From positions 6,498,181-6,562,180 of the forward strand of contig OX424570.1 of the NCBI GenBank assembly GCA_949152475.1: DNA of 64,000 nucleotides, in the 5' to 3' direction. Made by a program: the position numbers and the translations under genes. The notes under the pieces are model-generated. The model was not told the origin of the DNA. It was given only the letters and a program-made list of their open reading frames with translations, and ran no database searches. Positions 52,906 to 64,000 of this stretch are shown one piece after another. Source of the stretch: Terebella lapidaria (taxonomy: Eukaryota > Annelida > Polychaeta > Terebellida > Terebellidae). Within the stretch, counting starts at the first letter, position 1. Every line of letters starts with the position of its first letter.

Positions 52906-53568
52906 ATTGATTTTCCTGCAGGCTTTCAATTATTTATTCGCAATAAATCACATGTTATGTTGTATCCACCCAGTCTGAGAATTGTTCTCATTCATAGTTT
53001 TCATATCACATTATTATGGTCACCATTGCAATCGAGGATTTGTCGTTCATTTTTCAGGAATGATATCTTCCCTGAATTCAGGAATGGCACAGGTATAATC
53101 TCATCCTTCTAACTACTAGAGATTCCAACACCATTGCAGTTCAGTTGTCCTATTAGCTTAGGTTATTCACATAATATCACAATGCACCAATATTATACAG
53201 CATGAAAATCCGCTTTAGAAAAGTATACTCATTCCACATCTGTTCTTGACCTATGCCAGTTGTTATTCTATTATGATTCACTCCACTATCACAGATGGTG
53301 AATGGTCAATCATCAGGTGAATGAGGAAATAGCACGAAACACAGTGTGCAAAGCTGAATATTGATTATAAAAGATCAGGTGAGACCCACTGAGAGTGATT
53401 GAACGACTCTTCACGCATGGAGCAGATGTTTTCAGGCGTTGCTATTGGGTTTCTTCACCTCCTAGCAGCAGGCCAATGACTCATAGTTGTTTCGAAGATA
53501 TTTTTGTTTGTGTATTCACCAGTACACTTTTCTGAGAATGTGCACTTCAGCACGTGTATTTCTGACAG

Positions 53569-54240
53569 GTATGTAAGAATCAATCTATTACCACCAATTG
53601 TCAGACTTTCATGATTCGAATAACAAACGTAAAACACAACATTTTGCAACAGAAACAAAGCCCGACCACACAGTTTATCCAAAGACACACCGGCGCCACC
53701 AGGGGCAGACAGTGTGTCAAATGCAGCCGTCCCCACTGTACACATGATGGAATTAGTATACAACTGCCCAACAACCTATGAAAATAATTTAGAAATCTGG
53801 AACAAACCCCATGGAATAGATATATGACAAGTACATAAGTACCTAATCACAAGCCAGAAGGCTACTGAGTTGATGGTATCCTCGGGGACAGATTTAACGT
53901 CCGCCAGCAGTGACACCGACTCAGTGGTATGAATGTAAGAATCAATCTATTACCACCAATTGTCAGACTTTGATGATTCGAATAACAAACGTAAAACACA
54001 ACATTTTGCAACAGAAACAAAGCCCGACCACACAGTTTATCAAATGCAGCCGTCCCCACTGTACACATGATGGAATTAGTATACAACTGCCCAACAACCT
54101 ATGGAAAATAATTTAGAAATCTGGAACAAACCCCATGGAATAGATATATGACAAGTACATAAGTACCTAATCACAAGCCAGAAGGCTACTGAGTTGATGG
54201 TATCCTCAGGGACAGATTTAACGTCCGCCAGCAGTGACAC
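53569..54240. mobile_element. 672-bp insert flanked by CTGACAG direct repeats
   Basis: CTGACAG at 53562-53568 and 54241-54247 bracket the insert; U2-U4 have a single copy at this point ('tttctgacaggaagtt'). Inside are two tandem copies of about 340 bp. The second lacks about 39 bp, including a CTCF-like GCCACCAGGGGCAG present in the first (53695-53708). Relatives in the opposite orientation lie at 62640-63270. Confidence 0.65.
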
Positions 54241-55299
54241 CTGACAGGAAGTTATCCCTGAACGACAAGACTATCGTTTCAAAACAAATTAGAAATATCG
54301 TTTCTAAACTAATTTCCCACGCCCGACAGGTTTCTCCATTACATCACTAATCCATATTTGAAACTCTTGCATTTCGTATGAATTTTTTTTTTATCATTTC
54401 AAACAGGATATGTAATGCTGTGGAATTAGTTTCAAGAAATGTGTTTGTGAACCAGGAAATTAATGTTAATTCCAGTCTGATCATATTTTGTGTTCTATTT
54501 TGATAATTTTATAAAGCTGATCCTGACTCAACCATAAACACATTTTATTGACCATAGACATACATACACGTATATGTAGGTCTATGATATTAAGTGACAC
54601 AAACTTGCAATTAGATTAAATTCAGCCTCATATCAGATGCCTCAGCTGTCGATGTGACTGCCTCATTAAAGACTATAATAACAGTGAACTTTGATACTAC
54701 AAAAACGGTAAACTTTCTTCTAATCATGACGAATTTCTGATGTATCATACAATCAACAGAGTGATTCAAACTGGGATACCTATGGATATAGACGAAGATT
54801 TATTGATCCAAGACCGGAACTTTTGATTTAAATGTTATAACCCTGTAATTGTAAAAGACTCCAGATATCTGCACAAGTAAAAAATATCACATGGTTACAA
54901 CATTCAATATATGACTAAAAACAAAGAGATTGTGATGTGAAAAGGATATTTCCAAATGAATCATGATGAATACATGTATTATCAGAGAGCGAACATTGCA
55001 ATTTAATTGATCGTCTCTGCACAGTTCCTTGAGACAACATGCTTAACATCAGATTATCTTATCTTTTATACAACATTATCGACTGGAAGTTAATTCGGTT
55101 ACTTCACTAAATAATTCTAGCAATGCAGTTAAAAATGTGCATAATATTATTAGAACTTCATTTGTAACCTTGTCAAAAAATGCCAATACATCAGATGTAA
55201 ATGGCTCCACTATCCAGAGACACCACTGTATGATGAATGCCAACAAACTGTGATGAACAAGACTAAAGCTATACAGTGCTATTCAGTCATAACATCCAC

Positions 55300-55374
55300 T
55301 TCAGTGCCCTGCTCAATGGCAAGTATTCCTGATAATATAAGCAGTAAACATGGTTTGTGCATTTTTACATTTTG
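55300..55374 (-). pseudogene. degraded exon L
   Basis: Recognisable by its tail (YYQEYLPLSRALK), but the GGTA donor has become GTGGAT and an in-frame TAA follows the ATG. Confidence 0.5.
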
Positions 55375-57074
55375 CTCCAAACTTATCCCATATTTCTAAA
55401 ATACCAGCATTTCAATACATCCGCTCGTTGGTGATATTCTATCTATGCAAACAATCAATGATATTCACGATAATTAAGAATTGCTCATGCGAGTAATCAT
55501 CATCTCTAGCACTTTGTATACATCCGATCCGGTGTGTTTTCATTCTCACATATTTTTGTATTTTTGTTCTCACATAACACTCGAATGACACATGTGCACC
55601 AGACCTGACATCTACATATATGACATAGTTGCACCTGTTAAAAACGCTGTATACCAGTATAATTTACTCAGGTCTTTATTTTATTAACACGAAAATGCAT
55701 TATTCTGTGTTTTGTTTGTGATCAACGTTTTTGTGTATTTATATCAACAGATAAGTACTACACATTCGAGGTAAAATGAATACTGCAATGTAATTCAGTC
55801 CTGACTTTTGTCAATGGCTTGTGATTCTTCCCTGTCAAAACAATACCATATTTAACTGTTAACATGTGTGTTAGTGAATCATAGATATACACTCAGGCAT
55901 CAACACAATCTAACGTTTTAATCATTGGTACACATACCTAAGTACTGTATATTTGTTCCAAGTTAATAATAACAACCTAATTATATGTGTTTGAATATTG
56001 AACTTGTTGTAAGTGTGGATTGTGACATATGATTGAGAAAGTCACCCATTTATGATGGTTGATTCAGATAACATAACACTACACGAACTTCATTGATAAA
56101 CAAAATCTTGCACTACACCAATTAAACTCAGCATCATATCAGACACAGCAACACCTGTTGATTGCCTGACTAGGGACTACAATAACGGTAAACATTAGGA
56201 GAGTTTGAACTTAAACGATTAGATTTGTCGTACATAAAAGAGAGTGGTTCAAACGTGAATACATATGGATATAGATATACATTGTCGATTTGAAACATGC
56301 ACTTCTGACTCGAATGTCACACTCCTAAATAGAAATATGAAGGGCTAGTATAAGATATACGCACAAGTATGACTTACCAGAACACTAGATTACAACATCA
56401 AATACGTGATCGGGGACAAAGATATTTCAACAAGAAAATAATATTGTCAGGTTTATGATTGGTATCAGAGAGTGTTATATTTTCTATACAGTATCATAGT
56501 AGGAACGAGAAAATTCCAGACAATGTCAATGAAAAATTGGCAAATTGAGACGGGAAGTTAGTTCTGAAGTTCGACTGAGAAAGAAACTCAATCAATGCAG
56601 TTAGGGATAAACTTCATGTGTAACGTTTATCAAATACATGCCGATACATCAGACGTCTTTGGCATTAGACGTCTGATGTGTTATTGTCATCTGTAGCACT
56701 TTGTATACATCCGGTCAAGTTTTGTGTGTGTTTTCACTGATATTTTTGTTGTCAAATGCACACTGTTATGACACTTTTGCACCAGACGTAACAGTTTTTA
56801 CAGAATGAGGTAGAATTAAAGTGGGCCCGTGTATATTGGATCAAACTATGAATCATATACATGACATAGTGACACCTGTTGAAAACGCTGTTTACCAATA
56901 TACTTTCCTCAGGTATTTATTGTATTAACATAAAATAGCACCACTTCGTGTTTTGTTTGTGATCAACGTTATTGTGCATTTATATCAACAGATATGTACT
57001 ACAAATACGAGGTAAAAGAAATACTACAATCAAATTCGGAAAAAAAATAATACCATATTTAAATGTTAACACAA

Positions 57075-57520
57075 AAGTGTGTCCCATTATAAAGGAAAGG
57101 AGAATTTAACATGGGAAAGTCCCATTTGGGCCAAGTTTGCGCCAAAATGGCCCACTTCGAGCGATTCAAGAGCAACGAAACAGGGTATATATCAGGAATC
57201 TTATGCATCAATCAGAAAAAAAGGTTACTGAACAGATTTTGAGAAAATGACCGTCAAAGTCCAACCTGGCCGTTTTTCGTCAAAAATGGCCGCCATTTTG
57301 AAAAAAACCCGAAAATCAATAACTAAAAAATACCTCCCTCCTGAAGTATTTTTTGGGCATTTTTGTGCAAAGTTTCAAAAATATTCGTCCATAAAATTTA
57401 AAGATAAAATGTAGATGGACGACGACGTCGACAGACGAAGACAGACGTCGATGGACGAGGACGGTTGATGGACGCAACGCACCGGCAATAAGTTATCCGA
57501 CCAAAGGTACGGTGACCTAT
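57075..57520. mobile_element. partial AGGTTACC-family element
   Basis: It shares the end block of the 24638-26025 element: 'ggagaatttaacatgggaaa', 'tggcccacttcgagcgatt', 'ttactgaacagattttgag', a 'gacgacg' tract and 'gcaataagttatccgacc', ending near 'ggtgacct'. The internal minisatellite is absent, so this is a short or deleted version. Confidence 0.7.
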
Positions 57521-58638
57521 AATCTCTCAGTTTACAATTTCTGTCTCGTATGAACAATCCACGGTTATGTACATCTTGTAGTTTATCGATTATTGGTCAA
57601 ATTGAAACCCATGGAAACATCATGAGACTTTTATTCGTTCTATCAATATATTTTGACGTTTTACTCAATGATATGCATACATCAGCACTGTATATGTGTT
57701 TTGCGTTAATAATAATAACATAATTATTTGTGTGTGAATATTGATATTGTTGCAAGTGTGTAGTGTTATTATTAACATATGATAAAAAGTCACCCATGTA
57801 TGATGCGTGATTCAGATGCAACAGTGCACTAATTTTATTGATTGACACAATCTTGCAATAAAATCCGTCACCGGCACAAAGTAGGTGGAGTTTTCATCCT
57901 GGCAATGCAAAGGTTTCTCCATTCGACTGTGCTTTCCAAATTCTAAATTGTCACTCGACGGGGGATGGGGAAGACAGGCAGAATTGCCTATCATCATGGA
58001 CCGTCGTTAAATAAATCTGATCATTATTTATATTATTATTATTAACCCAGCATCATACCAGGCACAGCAGCACCTGTTGAATTGATTGCCTGACTAGAGA
58101 CTACAAAAACGGTAAACGTTAGGATACTTTGGACTTAAGAGATCAATTTTGTCGTACATAAAATAGAATGGTTCGAACTTCAATACAAATGGATATAGAT
58201 ATGCATTTTGGATGTGAGATATGCACTCCTGACTCAAATGTTACACCCTTAAATAGAAATATGAAGGGCTAGTTTAAGATATACGCACAAGTATGACGTA
58301 CCAGAATACTAGATTACAACATTAAATACATGATCAGCGTATATGTTAACAGAAAAATAATATTGTCAGGTTTATGATTGGTATCAGAGAGTGTTATATC
58401 ATCTATACAGTATCATGGTAGGAACAAAAAGATTTCAGACACTGTCAAATTGAGACGAGAAGTTAGTTCTGAAGTTCGACTGAGAAAGAAACTCGATCAA
58501 TGCAGTCAGGGCTAAACTCTATGTGTAACGTTCGTCAAATAAATGCTGATACATCAGACGTCTTTGGCATTATGTTTCCCACACATCATCAAACATTGTA
58601 TACAAATCAACCCAAAGATAATCAATCATATAATTTAC

Positions 58639-58710
58639 CTTCAGTATCCGACTCAATGACTGGTATTCCTGGTAATATGAGCAGTAGGCACGATTTGTGT
58701 AACCTGACAT
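58639..58710 (-). CDS. exon L, distal copy with intact splice sites
   Basis: 24 codons from ATG 58708-58710, ending YYQEYQSLSRILK, donor CTGAAG|GTAAAT. A TTTAG acceptor six bases before the ATG gives the same phase as in U1. It is diverged from the U copies at many replacement sites yet still open. Confidence 0.4.
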
Positions 58711-60060
58711 TTTGCCCTAAACTTTCTGCAGTTTGGAGTCTATCAATTTGTACGCAGTGCTAATCCAAATCGTCCTGTTTGTGTACGTTTCGGCCATATA
58801 GTGTTACAATTCAGTTCAATATTTAATATTTCAATATTCACACAATATTTTATTCATTTATTCATTCAATCCTTATCTGAATTTTGAAAGTACATGTAAT
58901 AGTTTGCATACATCCGGTGTAGTGTAATACCTCAGGGTGAAATATATCGATCTGTTTTTCCTGGACCAGTTTTCATTATCACTAGAATTGTTCTATTTGA
59001 TATGGATATAGTTGTTGTTTATACTATGCACCATCTGTGCTACTTTCTCATTACATACTCAAATATGTGAAAGTTTTGCACCAGGCGTAACATTTCCATT
59101 GCTTGACATATAATTGAAATATACTCATTATATCGATTCAACCCACTATTTTCATACATGATAGTGACACACATTCTAAATGCAAAGACGAATATACATT
59201 TTCCAGATGTTCACTGTATAATTATTATGAATCAAGATATAATATTCCACGTTAGTCATAAATATGTTGTTCCATGTTTGTGATAAATATCAGCTGGTAT
59301 TTATTATGAATGCACGGTAAACATGTTATAAACAAATTGAAATTTGGCCCGGAATTTCGATACTGGTTGATGGTTATTTAGTTAATTGTCAGTGAATCAT
59401 TGACACATACCAGTATCCAACATAAATCATATTGTTTTAAAATGAGTCTTAATAAATACATGTGATCAAATATACACACATGCATTGTATTTATTTTTAG
59501 TCACGTATGTACCCCCGACTATTCACCCATAAAACTACACTGTCGTCATTAGGGGCACATAGTGTGTACCATATAGTAGTTTCCGGTGTACAACAAATGG
59601 AATTATTGACACTATCGATCTGAGATATACGCTTCTTACTCATATTTTACACCCGTAGAGAGAAATGTAACTGTGAAGGACCCATTTCAGAAATACACTA
59701 CCAGATCACATGATTGGAATATTTAATACGAATGATATCAGAAAGCAATTTAGCATGAATGGACTCTACACGGAGCTCTCTACAGAGAGTACAATTTTTA
59801 TCTATACGTTTACTTGATCCCCAAATAGAGCATTATGTTTTGAAGAAAAAGAGATTAGAAATTGTTGAGGATATGTGTACAAAGCAATATGAGAAGTCAA
59901 CCTGGTATTTTAGGGAGAATGGAACTCCAGCAATGCATTTAGGGTCTGCATCATGTTTTTATAAATTCATTGATAACATTTGTCAAAGACGTATCCACAC
60001 ATCATATGACTTTGGTACTACGTTGTAGAGTGTAGACATAACCCCAAACAATGTATGTAG
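58711..60060. repeat. diverged array sequence, no intact gene
   Basis: It aligns in patches with the half-units: 'gtgaaagttttgcaccagg' near 59070, 'gatactggttgatggttatt' near 59360 and the 'ccagtatccaacataaa' block near 59411. An 89-codon plus-strand frame at 59759-60028 has no recognisable motif and no support. Confidence 0.6.
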
Positions 60061-60070
60061 AATGCCCTTT

Positions 60071-60350
60071 GTAGTGCAGTGACTAAGCTGCAGGACTCAA
60101 AGCCGGTAGGTCATGAGTTCGAATCCGATCGGTGGCCGAGGCACTTATCACGGCCGATCCCCTCCCAGGATGAGTGTGATGTAGGCTCAATTGGTAGGTT
60201 GACCACTCAGCCGTGAGTTATGTACGAGTACGATATCGGGGGACTTCCTGGTGCTATGACTCAGGAATGGGGAGGATTACTCCACAGGTTCTATGTACAC
60301 GGAGCCTGGGTGACACCAGGATAACTCTATGGTCTGGTAGGGACACCCCC
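60071..60350 (+). mobile_element. tRNA-derived SINE
   Basis: It starts with a degenerate box A (about 60078-60090) and a clear box B, GAGTTCGAATCC, at 60115-60126, followed by a non-tRNA body rich in 'ggcacttatcacggcc' and 'ctggtagggacacccccatg'. Its GC is far above the surrounding array, marking a recent insertion. No poly(A) tail was clear. Confidence 0.65.
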
Positions 60351-60671
60351 ATGCCAGGTCCATGAAAGATATGATAGGAAGCATAAAACTAGCACAGCTT
60401 GATACCTTGGGTATAATCTATCAACCAGCTATTTCTCATTTGTCATTTTCACTAGAATTGCTCAATTATTCCACGCATACAGTTGTTATTGCCCTGTCAT
60501 GCAGTTATTGCCCTGTCATGCAGTCCCAAACCGAAATAGAACTCCGCAATATATGTCGCACTCCATAATTAAGATGCACAACATATATACAAAAAAATGA
60601 GTTCGCCCAACATAAACTAAAAAAATAGAAACATGCGAACAGACCCAGAGCTATTGAGTTTTGGAATTTAC

Positions 60672-60743
60672 CTTCAGAGTCCGACTCAATGGCTGGTATT
60701 CCTAGTAATATGAGCAGTAGGCACGATTCGTGCAGCCCGACAT
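60672..60743 (-). pseudogene. degraded exon L
   Basis: The donor (CTGAAG|GTAAAT) and the ATG are present, but an in-frame TAG replaces the Gln codon after TYR-TYR. A true exon would truncate here. Confidence 0.5.
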
Positions 60744-60759
60744 TTTGCCATGAATTAAT

Positions 60760-61668
60760 CTTCTATATGGAGGCCATCACTTCATATACAGTGTTGAATT
60801 CAAATCCTCCTTTTATGATTCTAACGTATAAACAGTGTTGACAGGTTGCAATGCGATCCAATTCATTACTTAATTTCAATGTAATATTTACACACAGCTT
60901 TCATGTGAGTAATCCATCTTTAGTAGTTTGCATACAACTAGCACAGCTTGATACCCTGGGTGTAATCTATAAACCAGCTGTTTCTCAGTTGTCATTTTCA
61001 CCAGAAGTGCTCTATTTTTCCACGGATACAGTTGTTCGATTCAACCCACAATTTTAATGATCAGTGACACCTGTTCAAAATGCCATAAACGAGTATACAT
61101 TGTTCAAATGCTCACTGCATTAAATTAAGAATCCCACCAACATATTTCCAGTCCGTATTGGTCAGGTTGATGCTGCGTTGTTTTTGTGATCACTGTTATT
61201 GTACCGAAATTTACCATACATGTGAGGTGAATAATTGCAATCAACAAATTGAAATTAAGTCCGATATATTCCCACCTAAATTATTAATATATTTTGCTGT
61301 TAACAATTGCCAGTGAATCATGGAAAAATACCAGGACCCAAAATATTCTAATGTTTCTAATCTAGTCATTAATCAGCATACCTTATTACTGTTGTTTTAA
61401 TAACACTCATAATTCATACATGGCAGGTGCATAAAAGTCACAAATTGTTGGTACATTCAAAACCCTCATCTTATTGATGACCAAATCATATTTGTTGGAA
61501 AACGATTTTTCTTCAAAAAATTCAAAAAATAAAAAAACAACATTCTTCGATACGATAAAAACTGAGTGTGAGTGTAAATGTGAGTGAAAGTGACCAGCAA
61601 CTTGCAAAATGAATCGTAAATTATCTATCAAAGATGTATCTATCAATAATCTAACAAGTAAGCATTAA
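60760..61668. repeat. diverged array sequence
   Basis: Patches match earlier copies: 60400-60500 and 60945-61050 both carry 'agcacagcttgatacc', 'gtcattttcac' and 'acagttgtt'. 'cctgttcaaaatgc' near 61070 and 'tcagcataccttatt' near 61370 match half-unit landmarks. No gene recognised. Confidence 0.55.
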
Positions 61669-61737
61669 CAAGAAATTATGTTGTCGAGTTAGGTAATAAC
61701 CTAAATAATCCAATCCGTAGTTCATCCAACTTGACAT
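61669..61737 (-). pseudogene. degraded exon W
   Basis: ATG at 61735-61737 begins MSSWMNYGLDYLGYY, but the GTAC donor is lost and the frame drifts. It is the most distal W copy; the flanking 'cacccagtctgagag' (61797) matches the sequence upstream of the other copies. Confidence 0.5.
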
Positions 61738-62630
61738 ATTGATTTTCCTGCCTTTCAATTATTGATTTGCAATCAATCATATGCTTTATCGTATCCACCC
61801 AGTCTGAGAGATGTTTCCGTACATACTATATTGTCATGCTCATCATTGTTATCAACGAGTTGTTTTATATTGTGCAAGCACCAGATATTGCACAAATCAG
61901 ATGAACCTTTCAACCAGCAGTAATAGTCATCGCTTTTATCCCCGTGGATCAAAGTCAGCACATTATGTCAAGTGAAAACTGCTTTAGAAATTAATAGAGT
62001 CTATTCCATTCCACACTTGCCCTATCGTATCTGTTATATTATTTCCGTTCGCTAGGCTATCGCAGATAGTGAATATTGATTATGAAAGATCAGATGAGCG
62101 TCGTGAGATCCACCCTCAAGGATTGAAGGGCTGTGTGCGAACACAGTGCCACGTGTGATCAGTGAACTTATCTCCTTTCTCCGAGTAATGCAGGAAGTGT
62201 GTTATTTACTCGTGGTCAGGTGGAAATATTTGTGTTTGTGTATCCTCATTTCGCTTTCATCATTTACAAAGTTTTCTCGTTAATGTGCATTTACTGCAGA
62301 TTAATTTCGATAGAACATTTTGGAAAAAAACATATTCAAGAGAAATATTCCGGGTTGCAATGCTGTTTAAAAAAACAAATTCTCTCAGTATTCTATATTG
62401 TTTCTGCATCGAGTTGAAAAAAGCAGCATTTCCCTTGAGTGGCGTATTTCATTCATCTGGTGAATTATCAATGCTATAGATCTATGGTTTGTTCACGAAG
62501 ATATACATACGTAAAACTGTGGAAGCAATGTTAGTTTCAGACGTATCTGCCTTCACGTGAGAATAATGGATATACAATACTTCAATAAAGCTTTAAGCTA
62601 TGTTTGCCTTGGATAAACTATCTAGTTGGG
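61738..62630. other. array end and unique sequence
   Basis: Array similarity continues to about 62120 ('gattatgaaagatcag', 'gtgagatccacc') and then stops. The rest is AT-rich, with short overlapping frames and no motifs. Confidence 0.5.
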
Positions 62631-62639
62631 CTTTTTTTC

Positions 62640-63270
62640 TGTTCCAAAATTTGTCATTGTCATCATCAAAATTTAGATGTATTGGTGGTCACTGCTGGTG
62701 GACGTCAAATCTGTCCCCGGGGATACCATCAACTCATTATTAGCCTTTTGGCTTGTATTGGGTACTTATATACTTGTCATATATCTTTTCCATTGGGTTT
62801 GCTTCGGATTTTCAAATTATTTTTCATACGCTGTTGGCATGTATACTAATTCCATCAGATGTACAGTACAAACAACCACATTTCACACACTATCTGCCCC
62901 TGATGACCGCAAGTGTGTCCTTGAATAATTTATATGGTCGACCTTTTTTCTATTACAAAATCTTATACTTCACATTTGTTATTGTCATCACTTGTGATTA
63001 TCTACTTATATGTATTTGTCATACATATATTTCATGGGGTTTGTTGCGGATTAATATACTATTTTTCATCGGTTGTTGGACAGTTGCATACTAATTTTAT
63101 CAGGTGTACAGTAGAAACAATTACATTTCACACACTGTATGCCCCTGATGACGTCAGCGTGTCCTTGGTGAGCTATTTGGTTGGGCTTTTTCCATTCCGA
63201 AATCTTGTATTTTACATTTGTTATTGGCATCATCGAATTCTTGTTGTATTGATGGTAATAGCTTGATACT
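62640..63270. repeat. three tandem copies of a 220-350 bp block
   Basis: Repeated landmarks are 'ggttgggctttt' or 'ggtcgacctttt' with 'caaaat.ttg', 'catttgttattg.catca', 'acatttcacacactgtatg' and 'cccctgatga'. They are the inverse of the 53569-54240 insert. The open frames share TNSIRCTV- and APDD-like stretches only because the block repeats. Confidence 0.65.
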
Positions 63271-63329
63271 TTTATCAGCATTACACTCGTTTCATTGTTT
63301 TGTCATTAACTTGAGTGGCACAGAACTGG

Positions 63330-63745
63330 AGTGAACTGATCATACCCAACAGAGTATCCCAGACTGATCAAATGCCACAATATCGCAGACTGTGCGAACC
63401 CAATAGTAATGTAGACTGATCATATTTAATAACAGCACAGACTGAAAGATCGAACCCAATAATATCACAAACTAATCAAACGCAATGGTATTGTAGACTG
63501 ATCATATCCAATAATATTGCAGACTGGTCAAACTAAATATCACAGACTGATCAAACCCAATAGTATAGCAAGTGCAAACTGATCAAATCCAATAATATCA
63601 CAAACTAATCAAACGCAATAGTATTGTAGACTGATCATATCCAATAATATCGCAGTCTGATCAAAACCAATAATATTCCAGACTGATCATATATGTCCAA
63701 GAATATCACAGACTGATCAAGTGTCGGAGACTCTTCAAACCCAGT
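63330..63745. repeat. 26-bp minisatellite, about 15 copies
   Basis: The consensus is close to 'agactgatcaaacccaata' plus 'atatcac', with alternating 'catatcc' and 'aaacgca' variants suggesting a higher-order pattern. Some copies carry short insertions. Confidence 0.85.
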
Positions 63746-64000
63746 AATTAGGGGAGAACTTGAGATATATCTTCATTGTGAAAATTTATGCTTCATAACC
63801 ATGTACCGATTATAATAACCATTGTTGAGCAATAGATTTGGCAATAAAATATAATCCAAAAATGGCATTTATTTAGCAGTATCTCTTGATAAACGTGTGC
63901 GTAGATAATACCATACCCTGAAATGATAGCACATGTATATATTTATCCATATATAGCATTAACTTTGTACAAAACTATCTCCAGCATATTGTGAGAATAT
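63746..64000. other. AT-rich sequence, nothing recognised
   Basis: No open frame or repeat of note was seen. Confidence 0.5.

Larger units (their letters stand above)
49482..54725. repeat. tandem array unit U5 (divergent, with two insertions)
   Basis: Its proximal half matches U1 closely and carries the same MITE (51036-51592). About 220 bp found in the other units are deleted near 52465. Its distal half is the most diverged and holds a 672-bp insert at 53569-54240. L at 49520, W at 51603 and 52837. Confidence 0.9.
54726..58600. repeat. older, diverged half-units
   Basis: Two segments about 1.9 kb apart are clearly homologous: 56140-56640 with 58060-58560, sharing 'taaatagaaatatgaaggg', 'gatatacgcacaagtatgac', 'tatgattggtatcagagag' and 'agttctgaagttcgactg'. 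A third, weaker copy begins near 54690. They extend the array and carry degraded L-type exons. No intact gene was seen. Confidence 0.7.

Noticed and set aside
31630..54725. CRISPR-like or rDNA-type array
   Set aside because: Units are 4.3 kb with no short direct repeats and spacers, and contain no rRNA sequence; gene structure throughout is eukaryotic.
59759..60028. 89-codon plus-strand frame just before the SINE
   Set aside because: No conserved motif, no splice partners, and surrounding sequence is decayed array.
60078..60140. tRNA gene
   Set aside because: Box B is good but the acceptor stem and box A are degenerate and a long non-tRNA body follows, so it is a SINE head.
62604..63266. 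Overlapping plus-strand frames with hydrophobic stretches that look like membrane segments
   Set aside because: They come from tandem copies of one AT-rich block and the same block occurs inverted in unit 5; no start, splice or family support.

Overview
This is AT-rich eukaryotic DNA with spliced genes, GT-AG introns, decayed LINE/DIRS retroelements, several MITE families and long minisatellite-bearing transposons. The repeat types (blocks of 'aggtcaaattcaaggtcatg', TIR AGGTTACCGGAC, TIR GTATCCCCCG) and an animal-type tubulin polyglutamylase subunit point to a marine invertebrate. I cannot separate a lophotrochozoan from a non-vertebrate deuterostome on sequence alone.

Layout. 1-5.3 kb: possible tail of a plus-strand gene at the left edge, then an unidentified minus-strand gene with one large coding exon (3961-5292) and a probable short last exon. 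6.8-9.2 kb: a decayed L2/CR1-like LINE on the minus strand, followed by a minisatellite. 11.2-21.4 kb: a complete nine-exon plus-strand gene for tubulin polyglutamylase complex subunit 1 (TPGS1, 300 aa), its introns loaded with a hAT-like MITE, an AGGTTACC element, a mariner-like and a Tigger-like MITE, and a DIRS-like retroelement remnant. 21.7-26.0 kb: two further minisatellite-bearing elements; the second is an inverted relative of the one in TPGS1 intron 1. 26.36-29.37 kb: seven minus-strand exons encoding the core of a pentameric ligand-gated ion channel that lacks both Cys-loop cysteines and has an M3-M4 loop of only about 10 residues.

29.9-62 kb: upstream of the channel on the minus strand lies a large tandem array. 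Five units of about 4.3 kb (31630-54725) are each built from two diverged half-units; more diverged copies continue to about 62 kb. The units repeatedly carry two small minus-strand exon-like segments. 'W' begins MSSWMNYGFDYS and has 11 copies. 'L' ends in a residue run such as FRPLKRTLK, has 8 copies, and its donor joins the first recognised channel exon in frame. I infer that the array is an amplified 5' leader-exon region of the channel gene. The gene-proximal unit (W at 33733-33801, L at 31702-31779) is the best candidate for real use. A PIF/Harbinger-like element (3-bp TTA duplication) and a hAT-like fold-back MITE (8-bp duplication) sit in specific units, and the other units preserve the empty sites. 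The window ends with inverted relatives of an insert in unit 5 and a 26-bp minisatellite.

TPGS1 and the channel gene are convergent. No tRNA, rRNA or CRISPR locus was seen; the only tRNA-like sequence is a SINE head near 60.1 kb.
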